A stretch of 64,000 nucleotides of DNA from Corythucha ciliata (taxonomy: Eukaryota > Arthropoda > Insecta > Hemiptera > Tingidae), in contig CM075939.1 of the NCBI GenBank assembly GCA_038030265.1, positions 10,273,253 to 10,337,252 on the forward strand. The letters run 5' to 3'. The number at the start of each line of letters is the position of its first letter. Position 1 is the stretch's first letter. A program made the position numbers and the translations under genes. Of this stretch, positions 10,494-21,012 are shown piece by piece. Below the pieces are notes generated by a model that did not search any database, was not told the DNA's origin, and worked only from the letters and a program-made list of their open reading frames with translations.

Positions 10494-10631
10494 GGGCCGT
10501 ATTCAGAAACCAACCTTAACCTTTACATCTCCTTTAAGCGCTTCAAAACAGATGACATATTTTTATAAACCATCACATTTTTCAACTCCTTTAGTTAAGG
10601 CTTTGTAAAGGAGGATTTCTGAATACGGCCC
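10494..10631. mobile_element. MITE, PIF/Harbinger-like (TAA duplication)
   Basis: A 138-bp element with inverted ends GGGCCGTATTCAGAAA / TTTCTGAATACGGCCC, flanked on both sides by TAA (10491-10493 and 10632-10634). A 3-bp TWA duplication is the mark of PIF/Harbinger-type transposons. It has no coding capacity. Confidence 0.75.
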
Positions 10632-12050
10632 TAAGACTTGAAAATGTACGTTCATATCAGATGCTCAACATTCAACTCCACTCCGAGGCTCATTTATCCT
10701 GGTGATGAACGCACTAGTAGCAAAAAATGGAGACTTTTTGGAAATCCTTGCCAAAGCACTCATAAATCCTCATTTTGAGCCTGCCAAAAACCTTACTTCC
10801 CTACTCCCAGAAACAGTAATTTTCGGGGCTACTAAAACCTCCGAAGGTGAGGTAAATGCCTTAAAACGGGGGTTCATATAGATGTCCCAATATTGATGTT
10901 TTCATTGTTTGGCATTGTAATGTAAGAGTTCCTTGCTTCCAGGAGGAGGAATTTTTAAGAGGGAGGGGTGTTCGAGAAGCCAGGAATTTCAGGATTTTCG
11001 AGTTTCCCAGGCGTCCCCGCCTTCAACTTCAATTTCCCGTGGGCCCCGTTTCCGGACTTTTAGTCCGTCCAGGTCAAAAAGAGTCACAGAGGAACCCAAC
11101 AAAATGGAAAGGGAAAGGAAAATAAGTGTCAGCCGAGGGATTGATTCAATTGACGTGATAAATCAGGGGAAAAACGCGAGAAGTCGTTGAAACTCCTCCT
11201 CCTCCAGCCCAATGTATGAAAGTTCCACGACTAGGCCCCCAGACAATTTCCTTCTCCCCCTCCTCCACATGAAACACTTCGAAAACTTTTGTGCAGTGAT
11301 GGGAGGGGGGGGGGTGACACGCCTCGCGCGAACCAACCCCGATCGTTTTTTTTTTTAAACGATCGATAAGCAATTACTTTATAGGGAAAAGCGTATTTGA
11401 AACGATATCTATAAGATTTTGTTGAAGGTTTCCGGGCGAAGACCGGAAACTCGTAAGTGTGATGATTGGGGGGGGGGGTGCTTTTATTGGTAATGGTCGT
11501 GTTCCTTGTAGTGGTGATAAAGGGGGTGTTGACTAAGTTTCTCACCTGGAACTTGTATATTCCATTGTTGTTCCCTTTTTTTTTCTTGTTACTTTGCTCT
11601 TGAAGACCCGTCGAAAGATAAAAGAACTCCGTCTTGCATTAATTTCCCTCAACTTTTTCTTGACTGATACTATCGACCTAACAACCTGTTTTATCCTTGG
11701 TTACTCCTCGTGCGATTGAAAGGCATTTACTTTTAAATTCTTTTCTTCAAAAGGTGCCCCCGCCCTCTCACCCGTGGGGTCAACCAATTCACCACAACCC
11801 AGCCGAAATTATAAAATCTCCACGTTTTCCGACTTTCAAATGTTGCATCTCATAACTTGAACGTCGTTTGTGCCCCCACCTATCCACCTTTAATATTTTA
11901 GAACCACTTAAAATAGGAATTGAGTGAAAAACGATTCTAAAACAAATGCCTCCTATCAAACAGCCATTTGTGACGGTTGTGGATACAAAAGGAACTCAAC
12001 AAGGTTCAACTTTGACAGTATAGAATAGACAGTGGCTTTGGGGTTGCGCC
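10632..12050. other. Intergenic, no gene recognised
   Basis: Both strands were read for exons and nothing with a recognisable product was found. Several C- or G-runs (about 11304-11313, 11468-11478) and low-complexity T tracts are present. Confidence 0.5.
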
Positions 12051-12058
12051 CACTCCAC

Positions 12059-13015
12059 CAGTGGCGTAGGAACATCCTAATTTCGGGGGGGTACAAGAAT
12101 TCAGTGACCCCCCCCCCCCGACCAATGGGTCCTAAATTGTACAACCCTGCATAGAAAGGCAAATACCCTCCCCCACCCATAAATTCCACATAGGAGCAGA
12201 CCCCTACAAACTTTACTCAGCCTACCCCTTCTTTCCCACTTTCAGCTCCTCCGTCTTGCGCGAACAATTCATTATGGTCCTTAAAGTTCAGCAAGGTATG
12301 CGAAATTGGCTGAACAATGGAATATTGAGAGCAAAGAGTACCCCGCATTAAGGGGGGTCAAAAGTCCCTTAACCGGGATTTTTTCGGAAGCAGGCGGTAA
12401 TCATTTGGGACCAAAAAAGAACATTTTTACCGAAGTGCGTTTGTCCAAAATGGGGTTTCTTACCGAATTATCGTCAGAAACGTCGTTTTTTGGCCATTAT
12501 TAATTATTTATTTTTCCCGAAAACAGATTCACACGAATCTTGTTCCTACACAACTATAACTGTCATACATAGTAAATAAATTTACAATTAATGAATCATT
12601 TTCCTCCTTGATCAACGTTTTCGGGAAAAATAAATAATAAATAATGGCCAAAAACGACGTTTTTGACGATAATTCGGTAAGAAAACCCATTTTGGACAAA
12701 CGCGCTTCGATAAAAAATTTTTTTTTTGTCCCAAATGATTATCGCCTGCTTCCGAAAAAATCCCGGTTAAGGGACTTTTGACCCCTTTTAATGCGGGGTA
12801 CCCTTTCTCGAATATGATAATTATAATGTAGGGAGGTACTGAAATGAAAAGGAAAACAATAATAATGTACGGTACTTCATTTGAAGGTATACAAAAAGAC
12901 CTGAAATCGGGGGGGGGGGGTACAAATACATAGGGTGTACCCTATGTACCCCCCCCCCAACAGAATTTGGGAGGGTTCATTTGGCCCCTGTACCCCCCCC
13001 GTTCCTACGCCACTG
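12059..13015. mobile_element. hAT-type non-autonomous element with 8-bp target duplication
   Basis: The ends are CAGTGGCGTAGGAAC at 12059 and its complement GTTCCTACGCCACTG ending at 13015, flanked by perfect direct copies of CACTCCAC (12051-12058 and 13016-13023). CAGNGGCG-type termini plus an 8-bp duplication define hAT elements. The 957-bp body has no transposase frame; long C/G tracts sit just inside both ends and a second palindrome lies in the middle. Confidence 0.88.
12330..12813. repeat. Foldback element nested in the hAT element
   Basis: Two arms of about 197 bp (12330-12526 and 12617-12813) are inverted copies with few mismatches, separated by a 90-bp AT-rich spacer. The outer ends read AAAGAGTACCCCGCATT and its complement. 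No coding capacity. Confidence 0.8.
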
Positions 13016-13089
13016 CACTCCACCTCCTATGAGTGAAAGTGCGACCAGCCTTAAAGCCATTCTGGAGACCAACGGGGTTGTGGGAGGTT

Positions 13090-13400
13090 GGTCATAGCAG
13101 GTACTGTTGGGCAGCCAGCACCCCTGCAAAATTTCGTTAATGAAGAAGCTGGACCCGCCGAATGGATTGTTGAGCGGGCCGAACGCACGAAAGAGATTTT
13201 TTTGGTGAGCCAATTCCGCAAAATTGGTTTTTACTTGGCCAACGCCGCAAAACAGTGTTTTTGAAGGAAGGAAATTTTTTTTTCGAAGGGTCAAGCCCGC
13301 AAAATTGAGTTTTTGAGTGAGCGAAAATCTGGGTTTTGAAAGGGTTAAACTTGCGAAATTAATTTATCGGAGATCAAAATCTGAAAAATTGGCATTTGGT
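13090..13400. repeat. Degenerate minisatellite, CGAAATT-core type
   Basis: Imperfect units of about 30-40 bp: a (C)GCGAAATTG-like or GCAAAATTG-like core, then a T-rich stretch with GAA, then GAGCCAA. Examples are near 13150-13390. It is of the same family as the arrays at 18 kb, 23.4 kb, 40 kb, 44 kb, 47 kb, 53 kb and 61 kb. Confidence 0.6.
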
Positions 13401-13819
13401 AGGGGCGACCGCCCCTACCGAATCATCAAGCTCTTCTCATTCATTAGGTACTAGTTACTTTATTAAATTATCAAATAATATTTTATATCTATTTCAATTG
13501 ACGAGGATCCCTTTGAGGGGGGGATCCTGAACATTTACGCAAAAACAACGTCTAATTCGCGGCTTATAGAAGGGGGAATAGAAGCCAATGTTCTGTTCTT
13601 GTGGCAAATCCGCGGCTAATTCGTGGCTAAAATTGAACAAAAGCTGTCATAAGCAGCGAAAATTGAGAAAATGCGTTTTTGCGTTGAAGGATATTGATGA
13701 TTTGGATTGTGAGGGCACCATTGGAAATCTCAGACACTGGGCAAGTTTTTGTGATACTTGGCCAGACGTTTCAGGTAACCTTCTGGAAATGGCATATGTT
13801 TTTCTAGCCCACAGAATTA

Positions 13820-14032
13820 GGGTATGTTTATATAGGAGCGGTGACCAAAGAGGTGAGCTGCGAGAAAAACAGAGCAGAGAAAATGTTCATATTTTTTTCC
13901 AATGGAAATGTTTATGTCGAAGCTGCGTGACCCAAAAGTAGAGTGGTGTAATTTCTAGGCTCACTTTATCAGCCTAGAGGGGCTCTCTTCTTAGCTCCTT
14001 TCTTTATTCACCGCTCCTATATAAACATGCCC
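13820..14032. mobile_element. MITE, PIF/Harbinger-like (TTA duplication)
   Basis: Inverted ends GGGTATGTTTATATAGGAGC and GCTCCTATATAAACATGCCC, flanked by TTA on both sides (13817-13819, 14033-14035). The 213-bp body is non-coding. A related left end is seen at about 36484. Confidence 0.8.
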
Positions 14033-14244
14033 TTAGAGATTTTTGGAATGTAATGGTAAAAACGCCAGATGGTTGTTTGTGATGCTTTTGAAGAATGTAA
14101 TGACAATCATTGCACATGAAATCTTCCGTAGCTTCCGAAACTGTGGTCACTTTTTGAGGAAATCGTAACAGAAATCGAGCAATTTACGTTTTTCTGTAGC
14201 AAATTCAGTAAGGAAATAAAAACCATAAGTCGCATTCTACTCCA

Positions 14245-14300
14245 CTTTTGACGTAGTTTTACCAACAATTTTTTGTCACACTTATCCCGAACCAACCCGA
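14245..14300. repeat. Solo end of a CAGGGTG-type element
   Basis: The stretch reading TCCACTTTTGACGTAGTTTT...TTTGTCACACTTATCC matches the right end of the element at 52163-53080, without a partner end nearby. It is a truncated copy. Confidence 0.5.
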
Positions 14301-14663
14301 TAAAACAATGGAAAATATAAGGCAAAAACAATAAAATGGCAAGGCTTCCGGAAGTCACATTTGTCCAAATGAGAGGACTATAAACGATAAATGGTGAATT
14401 TCACGTCTGTCTATAATACTGAAGCTGGACTCTGTCCTTTTCTCTTCTTTCTTTTATATTTTTTCACTTAGTACTTTCACTAAAAAATAAAATAAATAAA
14501 AAACGGTCAAGTTTGTTCGGCTGTACCACCCCCTACATTTCCGCCCGCTGGGTGTACTCGCGTCGTCAATGTAGTAAAAAATAATAAAATTGAGACCAAC
14601 ATAATTTACTTTTATTCACGTTAACTGAGAGAAGAAACAATAAAATAAACATACGGGTAAAAT

Positions 14664-16810
14664 TCATAACATTTTCCCCCTTTTAAATTTGGAACAACCG
14701 GTCAAAAATGTTTCTCGTTGTCTTTTAGGTATGTTCCTAGGATGTTTTGGTATCGTAGGATTCATCCCCTCAACGGAGGCTTCTGCGTCGATTGTGGTCG
14801 CTGGCTCCTCGTTCTCTACATCGGGCGTTTCTTCCTGATGCATATCCCTATCAGGACCCTGCCAAATCTGTTCTTCATAACTCGCACGGCTGTTTTGATG
14901 GGTTGTTTTCCTCTGGGTTAGGGCTTGAGAAGAGTTGATTTCTCTTGGCTGCCTACTCCAGCAGGGAAACAGAAGATTCAGTTCCATCTTTTCGTCTCAC
15001 GATGGCTTAATGAGGATTTGCCTTGATCCATTTTACAAACATCGGATCACGGTTGCTGACGTTACATCTGGACAAGCGTAGGCAAATGGGAACAGGGAAA
15101 ACTCGTCAATAACTGGTACCTACCTAAACATTCCTAGACCGAGACGGAAGAGGTACTTTGAAATCGAGGCTGAGTCTTTCAAAAGAAGCGGTTGTCTTAA
15201 TGAGAGTCCCGTGATCCTTGAAATATCTCGGCTTGACTTCAGCTCACACGGAACATCGCGACGTAACTTTTCGAACCTCTTCAATCTCAGCCAATGAAAC
15301 ATCCTTGTCTCACCTGGGTGGCAAAGAGCTTGATGGAATTCGAATAAATCAGTTGAGCTCATGGAGCTGCAAATCCGTGACAAGGTGTCAGCTCCAACGT
15401 TTTCAAAACCCGTCTGGTATATGATATCGAATGAGAACGGCGAGAAACGGCGATCTGTCACCAACTGGAAATGCTTTCCCAAAAGCAGAGCTCCCCACTT
15501 CTTCAAAGACTCTACGATCGCGGCGGTTTCTTTTTCGATAGATGAGTGCCCTTTTTCGGTTTTCAAAAGCGATTTTGAAAAGAAGGATATGGGGCATCCT
15601 TCTTGACTTAGGGTAGCTACTAGTGCCACATCCGACGCGTGGCACTCGTACGTGGCAACTCATCCTATCCTCTTCTGTTTCAACTACTAAGGGCGAGGCA
15701 TGACTTATATTTGTGACTACTGAGCCCGCAATCTCTTTTATTATCGCTTTGAAGCTAACAATAGCTTCATCGTTTAATGGAAACGAGTGGCTGTCCGAAA
15801 GTTTCTTAATTTTGTCGGAAAATCGGGGGATTAATTTTGAATAATGTGCGAAGAAACCAAGGGCTCGCTTCAAAGTCTTCGGAGAGTCGTGAGGTACTGG
15901 CATATTAACCACACACCGCTGTGGTCAATATGCACCGGTCTGGCCGCATTGAATTGTGAGACACCAAATGTCCTAAGAGAGTGACCGTTGTGAGGAGAAA
16001 TTTGCTTTTCTTTCTTTTTAATTCAATTGCCAATTTGTCTAGTTCCCACAACAGCTGGTTTATATTTTTATCGTGGTCAGATTTGCTACTTCCGCAGACT
16101 GTTAAATCGTCAAGATAGGCGAATACTCCGTCCAGTTGATTTTCTAAGTACGCTGGAAGCAAGCGACGCCATTGGTCACTCACATCGGAATTCAATTGGC
16201 TAATGGTCTACAATTAGGCGAGAGATTCGCGAATAGGCGAGGAAGATCTATTTTTTTCTTATTTCAGACGAAGATAAGCAGATAGAGAGGGCTGGCATTT
16301 TTCCTCCGAAAGTCATCTCTATTTTGCTGGGCTCTTTTAAAATGTCATGACCTAAGAGGACCTCAGAGCACAATTCCTCGTGGACAATGAGTTTGCAATT
16401 AGCGTAACGGTGTCCTCCCACGTCCAATTTGACTATTACGTAGCCCTGATCATCGGCCCACAAAGACGTCGACGCCATCGAAATTCGGCCATGTTGAGGT
16501 TTAATGACAATCCCAAGTTTTATGACAAATTCAAGGCTGGCAAAGCTGCCTGAATTCCCTGTATCAATCAAACACTTCGCTAGTTAACCGTTATAACAGT
16601 AAATTATAACGGTAACAGCTCGGAATAATTGATTTAGAAAATCGTTGTTCGTAGATGCCACGAGTGGCGATGCCGATAGACCTCTCGGCGATGTTCCAAA
16701 TTCTGCTTCCTACATTCTTTTGCGTAGTGCCCTTTGATTTTACACGAACGGCACTCGACATCTTTTGCGAGACAAACCGATCGTGGATGTAAATCGAAGC
16801 CACAAAAGTA
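14664..16810 (-). pseudogene. Ty3/gypsy-like retrotransposon pol remnant with internal deletions
   Basis: Read from 16810 downward there is, in order, a zinc knuckle (about 16700-16810, CRSCKIKGHYAKEC), a retropepsin (16248-16571; IDTGNSGSF and LLGHDIL), the C-terminal palm of reverse transcriptase (15905-16195; FAYLDDLT catalytic box), the connection region (about 15700-15912), RNase H (about 15400-15660), the HHCC zinc-binding part of integrase and the very start of its core (about 15060-15360), and then a C-terminal tail (14664-14987). Frames are broken by shifts and stops. Only about 50 bp separate protease from the middle of RT, and the rest of the integrase core is missing, so there are at least two internal deletions. 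Long terminal repeats were not recognised. This is an old, inactive copy. Confidence 0.85.
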
Positions 16811-17029
16811 ACAAATTTTTAGTGATTTAATTACTGCACAAACGTCCGTATTTTATGAGTGGCATGGGTGCGTGGGGGAGGTCAGTGGCTGAATATACCC
16901 TCCCCTTCACTTGAGTCCACCCTTCTCGGTCCTCGGGGTTGAAATACTTGGCTGACTTCTCTCCTTCCCTGCCTATTGGTACGAATCTGTTCAAGTTGAT
17001 AGTCCAATCAATCTAAGCTTTGGAGCGGA

Positions 17030-17212
17030 AATAAATATGGGATTTTGTTTTTTTGCCGGAATGTGAAGGAGGGGGTCCCCTGATCAATGTCTAAAAAAGT
17101 CCCGAGCTGAACGCCCTCCCCCGAATGAAGGGGGAGCGTTCAAAGCCACCTTTTCGAGGTTTTTCGCCTGTATCTCAAAACTGGTGTGTCTTAGACGATT
17201 CTTTCCGAGAAC
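17030..17212. repeat. Dispersed repeat, partner of 19190-19375 in inverse orientation
   Basis: This stretch (ATATGGGATTTTGTTTTTTT, then GGTCCCCTGATCAATGTCTA, then TTTTTCGCCTGTATCT) reappears as its reverse complement at 19190-19375 with moderate divergence. The family is unidentified; the two copies could be the ends of one 2.3-kb element. Confidence 0.65.
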
Positions 17213-17551
17213 AGAATGAAAGCATATCGAATTCCCTATAACTTTTATTCCATACATTTTTTAAAATTCTTCGGAGTTTTCGAGATTTACGCCTCTGGAA
17301 AGAGACCTTGCATACTTGGTTGGGAAACAGTCTTCCACCAAGGGAATGTGAGTGGAAGAGAGGGAAAGGGGGATAACTGGCTCCTGTGACCACCACGGCC
17401 CCCCCTCTGTACCAGATCACACGCTGAACTCCATATTCTGCCGCTGCACGGGGGTGAGTGAGAATCAAGATGTGGTTGCAGGAAGGCCGGGCCGGGGCCG
17501 GGCTATTCTGCTTTAAGGTCAGCAGCAACTCCCTGGGGGACTTCACCAATA

Positions 17552-17960
17552 CAGAGGCGTAGCAATAGCCCCCACAGCCCTCGGGGACGCTGAACTCAGG
17601 ATATTTTTCCCCTATCTACTTATCTATTTAACTGATATGAACTAAATCGTTCGTAATTTTAAAAAAATAAAAATTAACTTAGTCCTCAGCTAAACATTGG
17701 GGTACTTCGCAGTGCTGCTATTCTCTCAGTCCTCTGTCGTCAGACTAGGCGAAAAGTGCAATAAAAATGAATGTTTCAACTCAAAAAATAATTTAACCTA
17801 ATTTTAATTTTAACTTTCTCTAACTAATGAAAATTTCTGATGAGGACTTCCAGCAATAAACGTCAAAATATTCTCCTTATTCATTCCTAAGATTGTGAGA
17901 TGAAGGGGCGCCATGGCTAGTTTAACAGGGGGGAGGGGTTTCCTACAAGCCACGCCACTG
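17552..17960. mobile_element. hAT-type MITE with 8-bp target duplication
   Basis: The ends are CAGAGGCGTAGC and its near-complement CCACGCCACTG, flanked by CACCAATA (17544-17551) and CACCAATG (17961-17968), 7 of 8 matching. The 409-bp body is non-coding and AT-rich. Confidence 0.72.
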
Positions 17961-18484
17961 CACCAATGCCTTCCCGTTTGACGACGAGGAAGATGATGAG
18001 GGCGACTGTATGGCTGAGGATCCTTAACTTTTTTAAATACTCAAATATTATTGATTTTCAATTATCGTGTTCAGTAATCTTCCTTAGTTGGAGTTGTCAA
18101 TTGTAAATTGGGTTTTTGAAGGTGCAAATTCAACAAAATTTTGTTTTTGAACGAGTGAAGTTGGGATTTGAACGAATCCACAAAATTTAGTTTTTAATGG
18201 GCGAAAATTCACGAAATTGACGTTTGGAAGAGTAAAAATAACGAAATTCTGTTTTCGAAAGTGCCAAACGCTCATGACTGGTTTTAAATCAGACTTTTTT
18301 GTCGGGGGCGCCGGGCTCTGAACCCGGCAGGCGCCTAAGCCTCCCTTGGCTCCTACGCCACACCCAGATCTAACTGTGCACTTCACACCCGTACTACGCG
18401 GGCGTTTCGGTCGGTGCCCGGTTTGTTGAACACACATCGCCGGGAACGCCCACACGAAGCCGAGTGTACCGTGTCACAGCTCGC

Positions 18485-18565
18485 CGCAGCCTTATAGTGT
18501 AATGGGCAATGGCTGGATTCGAACCCAGGCCCGATGGGTTGCCAAGCGAGCATTGAGGCGCACTT
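18485..18565 (-). repeat. tRNA-derived SINE-like fragment
   Basis: On the minus strand the stretch contains GGGTTCGAATCCAGCC, a match to the RNA polymerase III B box, followed by no proper acceptor stem. A similar piece lies at about 54258-54290 (CTGGGTTCGAATCCG on the minus strand). I cannot fold a complete cloverleaf, so this is a SINE remnant rather than a tRNA gene. Confidence 0.4.
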
Positions 18566-19189
18566 TAAATCAGACTAACGTTAGTCATATTTTCCGTCGA
18601 TTCAATCTCATGGGTTTTGGGGTGAATTTTACAGTTTTGAGAGACATGGTGGCGGTGTGTGGAAGTGATGCAGTGGGCGAAATCACTGTATTTTTCTTTG
18701 AGTGGACTTTGCACTCAACGATCTTTCCGCCCCTGACGCTCGACCTGACGTGGTAAAATCGAGTTAGGGAGGAGACCAGGCTCACCAGGGCTGATGAGGG
18801 CCGCGATGGCGAAATGGCAACTGGTGACGTGGCGGCTAAGCGCCACAGCTTTGTTTGAGGATGAAAACTTGAAAGTTGTGAATCATTTTTGTAGACTTCC
18901 TTTTGAAACCACAAAATTCATAGCCGACGACCCCTTAAAGATAATTTGGCGTTTATTTGTATATTCTTGAAGCAAATTCAGTTCTCAACGATTTCTAAAT
19001 TTATGCTTTACGCTAAAAGTGAACAGGTAAGAAGGTAGGATGAAAAGTTTGACAAAAAACGTGAGGTTAAAGTAATGTTTTTGAAAAAGCTCACATTTCA
19101 GGGTCGTATACATATATCGAAAACTGTTTGGAATTTTTTAAAAAATACATGGAGTAAAAGTTGAAGATAATTTAAGGAGCTTACATTCT

Positions 19190-19375
19190 TTGTCTAAAAG
19201 TTTTTGTCTAAGACGCACCGTTTTTTAGATACAGGCGAAAAATCACGAAAAGGCACCTTTAAACGACCCCCCTCCCTCTGGGGCAGGTGTTCAGCTCGGA
19301 ACTTTATTAGACAATGATCAGGGGACCCTCCCGTACACATTCCCGCAAAAAAAACAAAATCCCATATTTGTTGCA
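19190..19375. repeat. Dispersed repeat, inverse copy of 17030-17212
   Basis: Reverse complement matches the 17030-17212 stretch, including GGTCCCCTGATCATTGTCTA and TTTTTCGCCTGTATCT on the complementary strand. Confidence 0.65.
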
Positions 19376-20348
19376 TTTTTATGCTTAGATTGACGGGACT
19401 ATGAATAGTCTCTAAATTACCATGACCTCTCAATTTTTCTAGTCACGAAATAGGCGATTAATAGAAAACTTGAAGTCGTAGCTCTTACATAGGTAACGGC
19501 TTTTTGCGTGGATTAGGCTTCTTGTGAAGAAGAGCAGGGTTGATAGTGTAGAGGTGGAAGGGAGGGGGCGTCATCCTCCTGGCGGAACGCGTAAACAGAG
19601 TTTCTTTTTACTTCGCCTATGACGGTACGGGTATTCCCCTCCTAGGTTCATGGTTGACTACAAGAATTCGGATTTACTCCGGCTATACACAGCACCCACT
19701 CAACGCGCGTGTTTATTTCCCTTGTGGAGAGTGCAACGTTAAATTACATCTTCGCGCTCGAATCTGCGAACATTTCCTTCTCTTCATCAGCCTTCCAGTA
19801 AGCTTTTCCATTTTGTTTTGTATTGCTTTGATGACGTATTTTATGTTTGCAAGGGTATTGTTTGCACGTATAATTGTAGTATTTTTTTCCAACCGGCTTC
19901 CACTGTGAGGGCGTTAAAAATGTTAATTTTTAAGCTTTCTTTACGGACGTTTTTTTTTTTGCTTTTAACCGTTTACGTTAGTACCAACCGATGGTTGACC
20001 CCCCCCCCCTCATTTAGTGCTCTGAACTGTTTTCCTCGTTCCCTCTACATTACTGGTTCTCTAGGATTTGCGGTAGGATAGCGCGTAAAAACAGCTTCAA
20101 CCTGATTCATATGCAAACTTCTTTGGTCCTATGATTTAGCGAACGGGAAACGTCGAGTGAGAGAACTTTCTCTCCCCCGAAGTAAAAAATAAAAATGCTT
20201 CGAATCCTGTTGCACCGAAGCACACGAGTGCATTTGACACTTATATATTGTCTTATTATTGGCTTTCCGTTGCGTAAAAGATTTATCAACGCCCCTCCTT
20301 CCCCATCTAGACTCTCACCTTCGTAACTTGGAAAGATTATTAATTACA

Positions 20349-20365
20349 CACACACACATACACAA
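20349..20365. repeat. (CA)n microsatellite
   Basis: A short CA run upstream of the SDR gene. No other function seen. Confidence 0.7.
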
Positions 20366-21012
20366 AACTTCGCGTTTTTATTGCAACAGTCATCATCAAA
20401 GTGTGTATGTCGTTGCCGCGGTCTAGGATGGCATCAATCACGTATTAACGTTGTATTCACCTGCCACCCCGTCTGTATTATGCAAACTTCCCGGAGGATT
20501 GCTTTTGAGTTTTGCTTCATTGTGGCGCTTCGGGCTCGTTGTGTGACTATGAGAGAAGCAAGTCGCACCGCTATGTACGCAATTGGAATGCGTAAACATT
20601 GTTTCCTAGACATGGACTTGTACAGAATGCCAGCCCCACAGTTACACAAGTGGAGCACACCTTAGAATAACATTCTGGCAATTTGAATAGGCGAAGAAAA
20701 ATGGTCAATCCATTTCTTCGGGAGGGGGGTTGTTCAAGCACGTGTAAATTACCGTGTTGGGGCATTAAAAATTGTGGATATTTCCCAAGAAAGGAGGTCG
20801 TTGTTTGCGACTAATAAAGTATTGCCTTTATAGACTAGTCGGCCGCACTTGTAAAGGTACGTTTTTTGTTGTTGTTTGATTATCTCATAGTCACTCATCG
20901 TGCGTTTTACCACCTTGTTCACGAATTAAGCGTCTCCTCTCATAATGCATTTTCGTCCCCCCTCCTCTCCCCCGCAGGTTTTGGCAAGCTTCGCCTCCCA
21001 ACCGATTACGCC

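Larger units (their letters stand above)
17969..20340. other. Intergenic repeats, no gene recognised
   Basis: The stretch contains a short minisatellite patch (about 18100-18290, CGAAATT-core type), a tRNA-like B box (about 18515), and the inverse copy of the 17030 repeat at 19190-19375. Open frames at 19.6-20.1 kb have no family signature and biased T-rich composition. Confidence 0.5.

Noticed and set aside
17175..17549. 124-codon open frame on the minus strand
   Set aside because: Overlaps a dispersed repeat and ends at a hAT insertion site; no family features.
19654..20081. Hydrophobic overlapping frames upstream of the SDR gene
   Set aside because: T-rich composition alone gives Phe/Leu runs; no splice link to the SDR exons was found.
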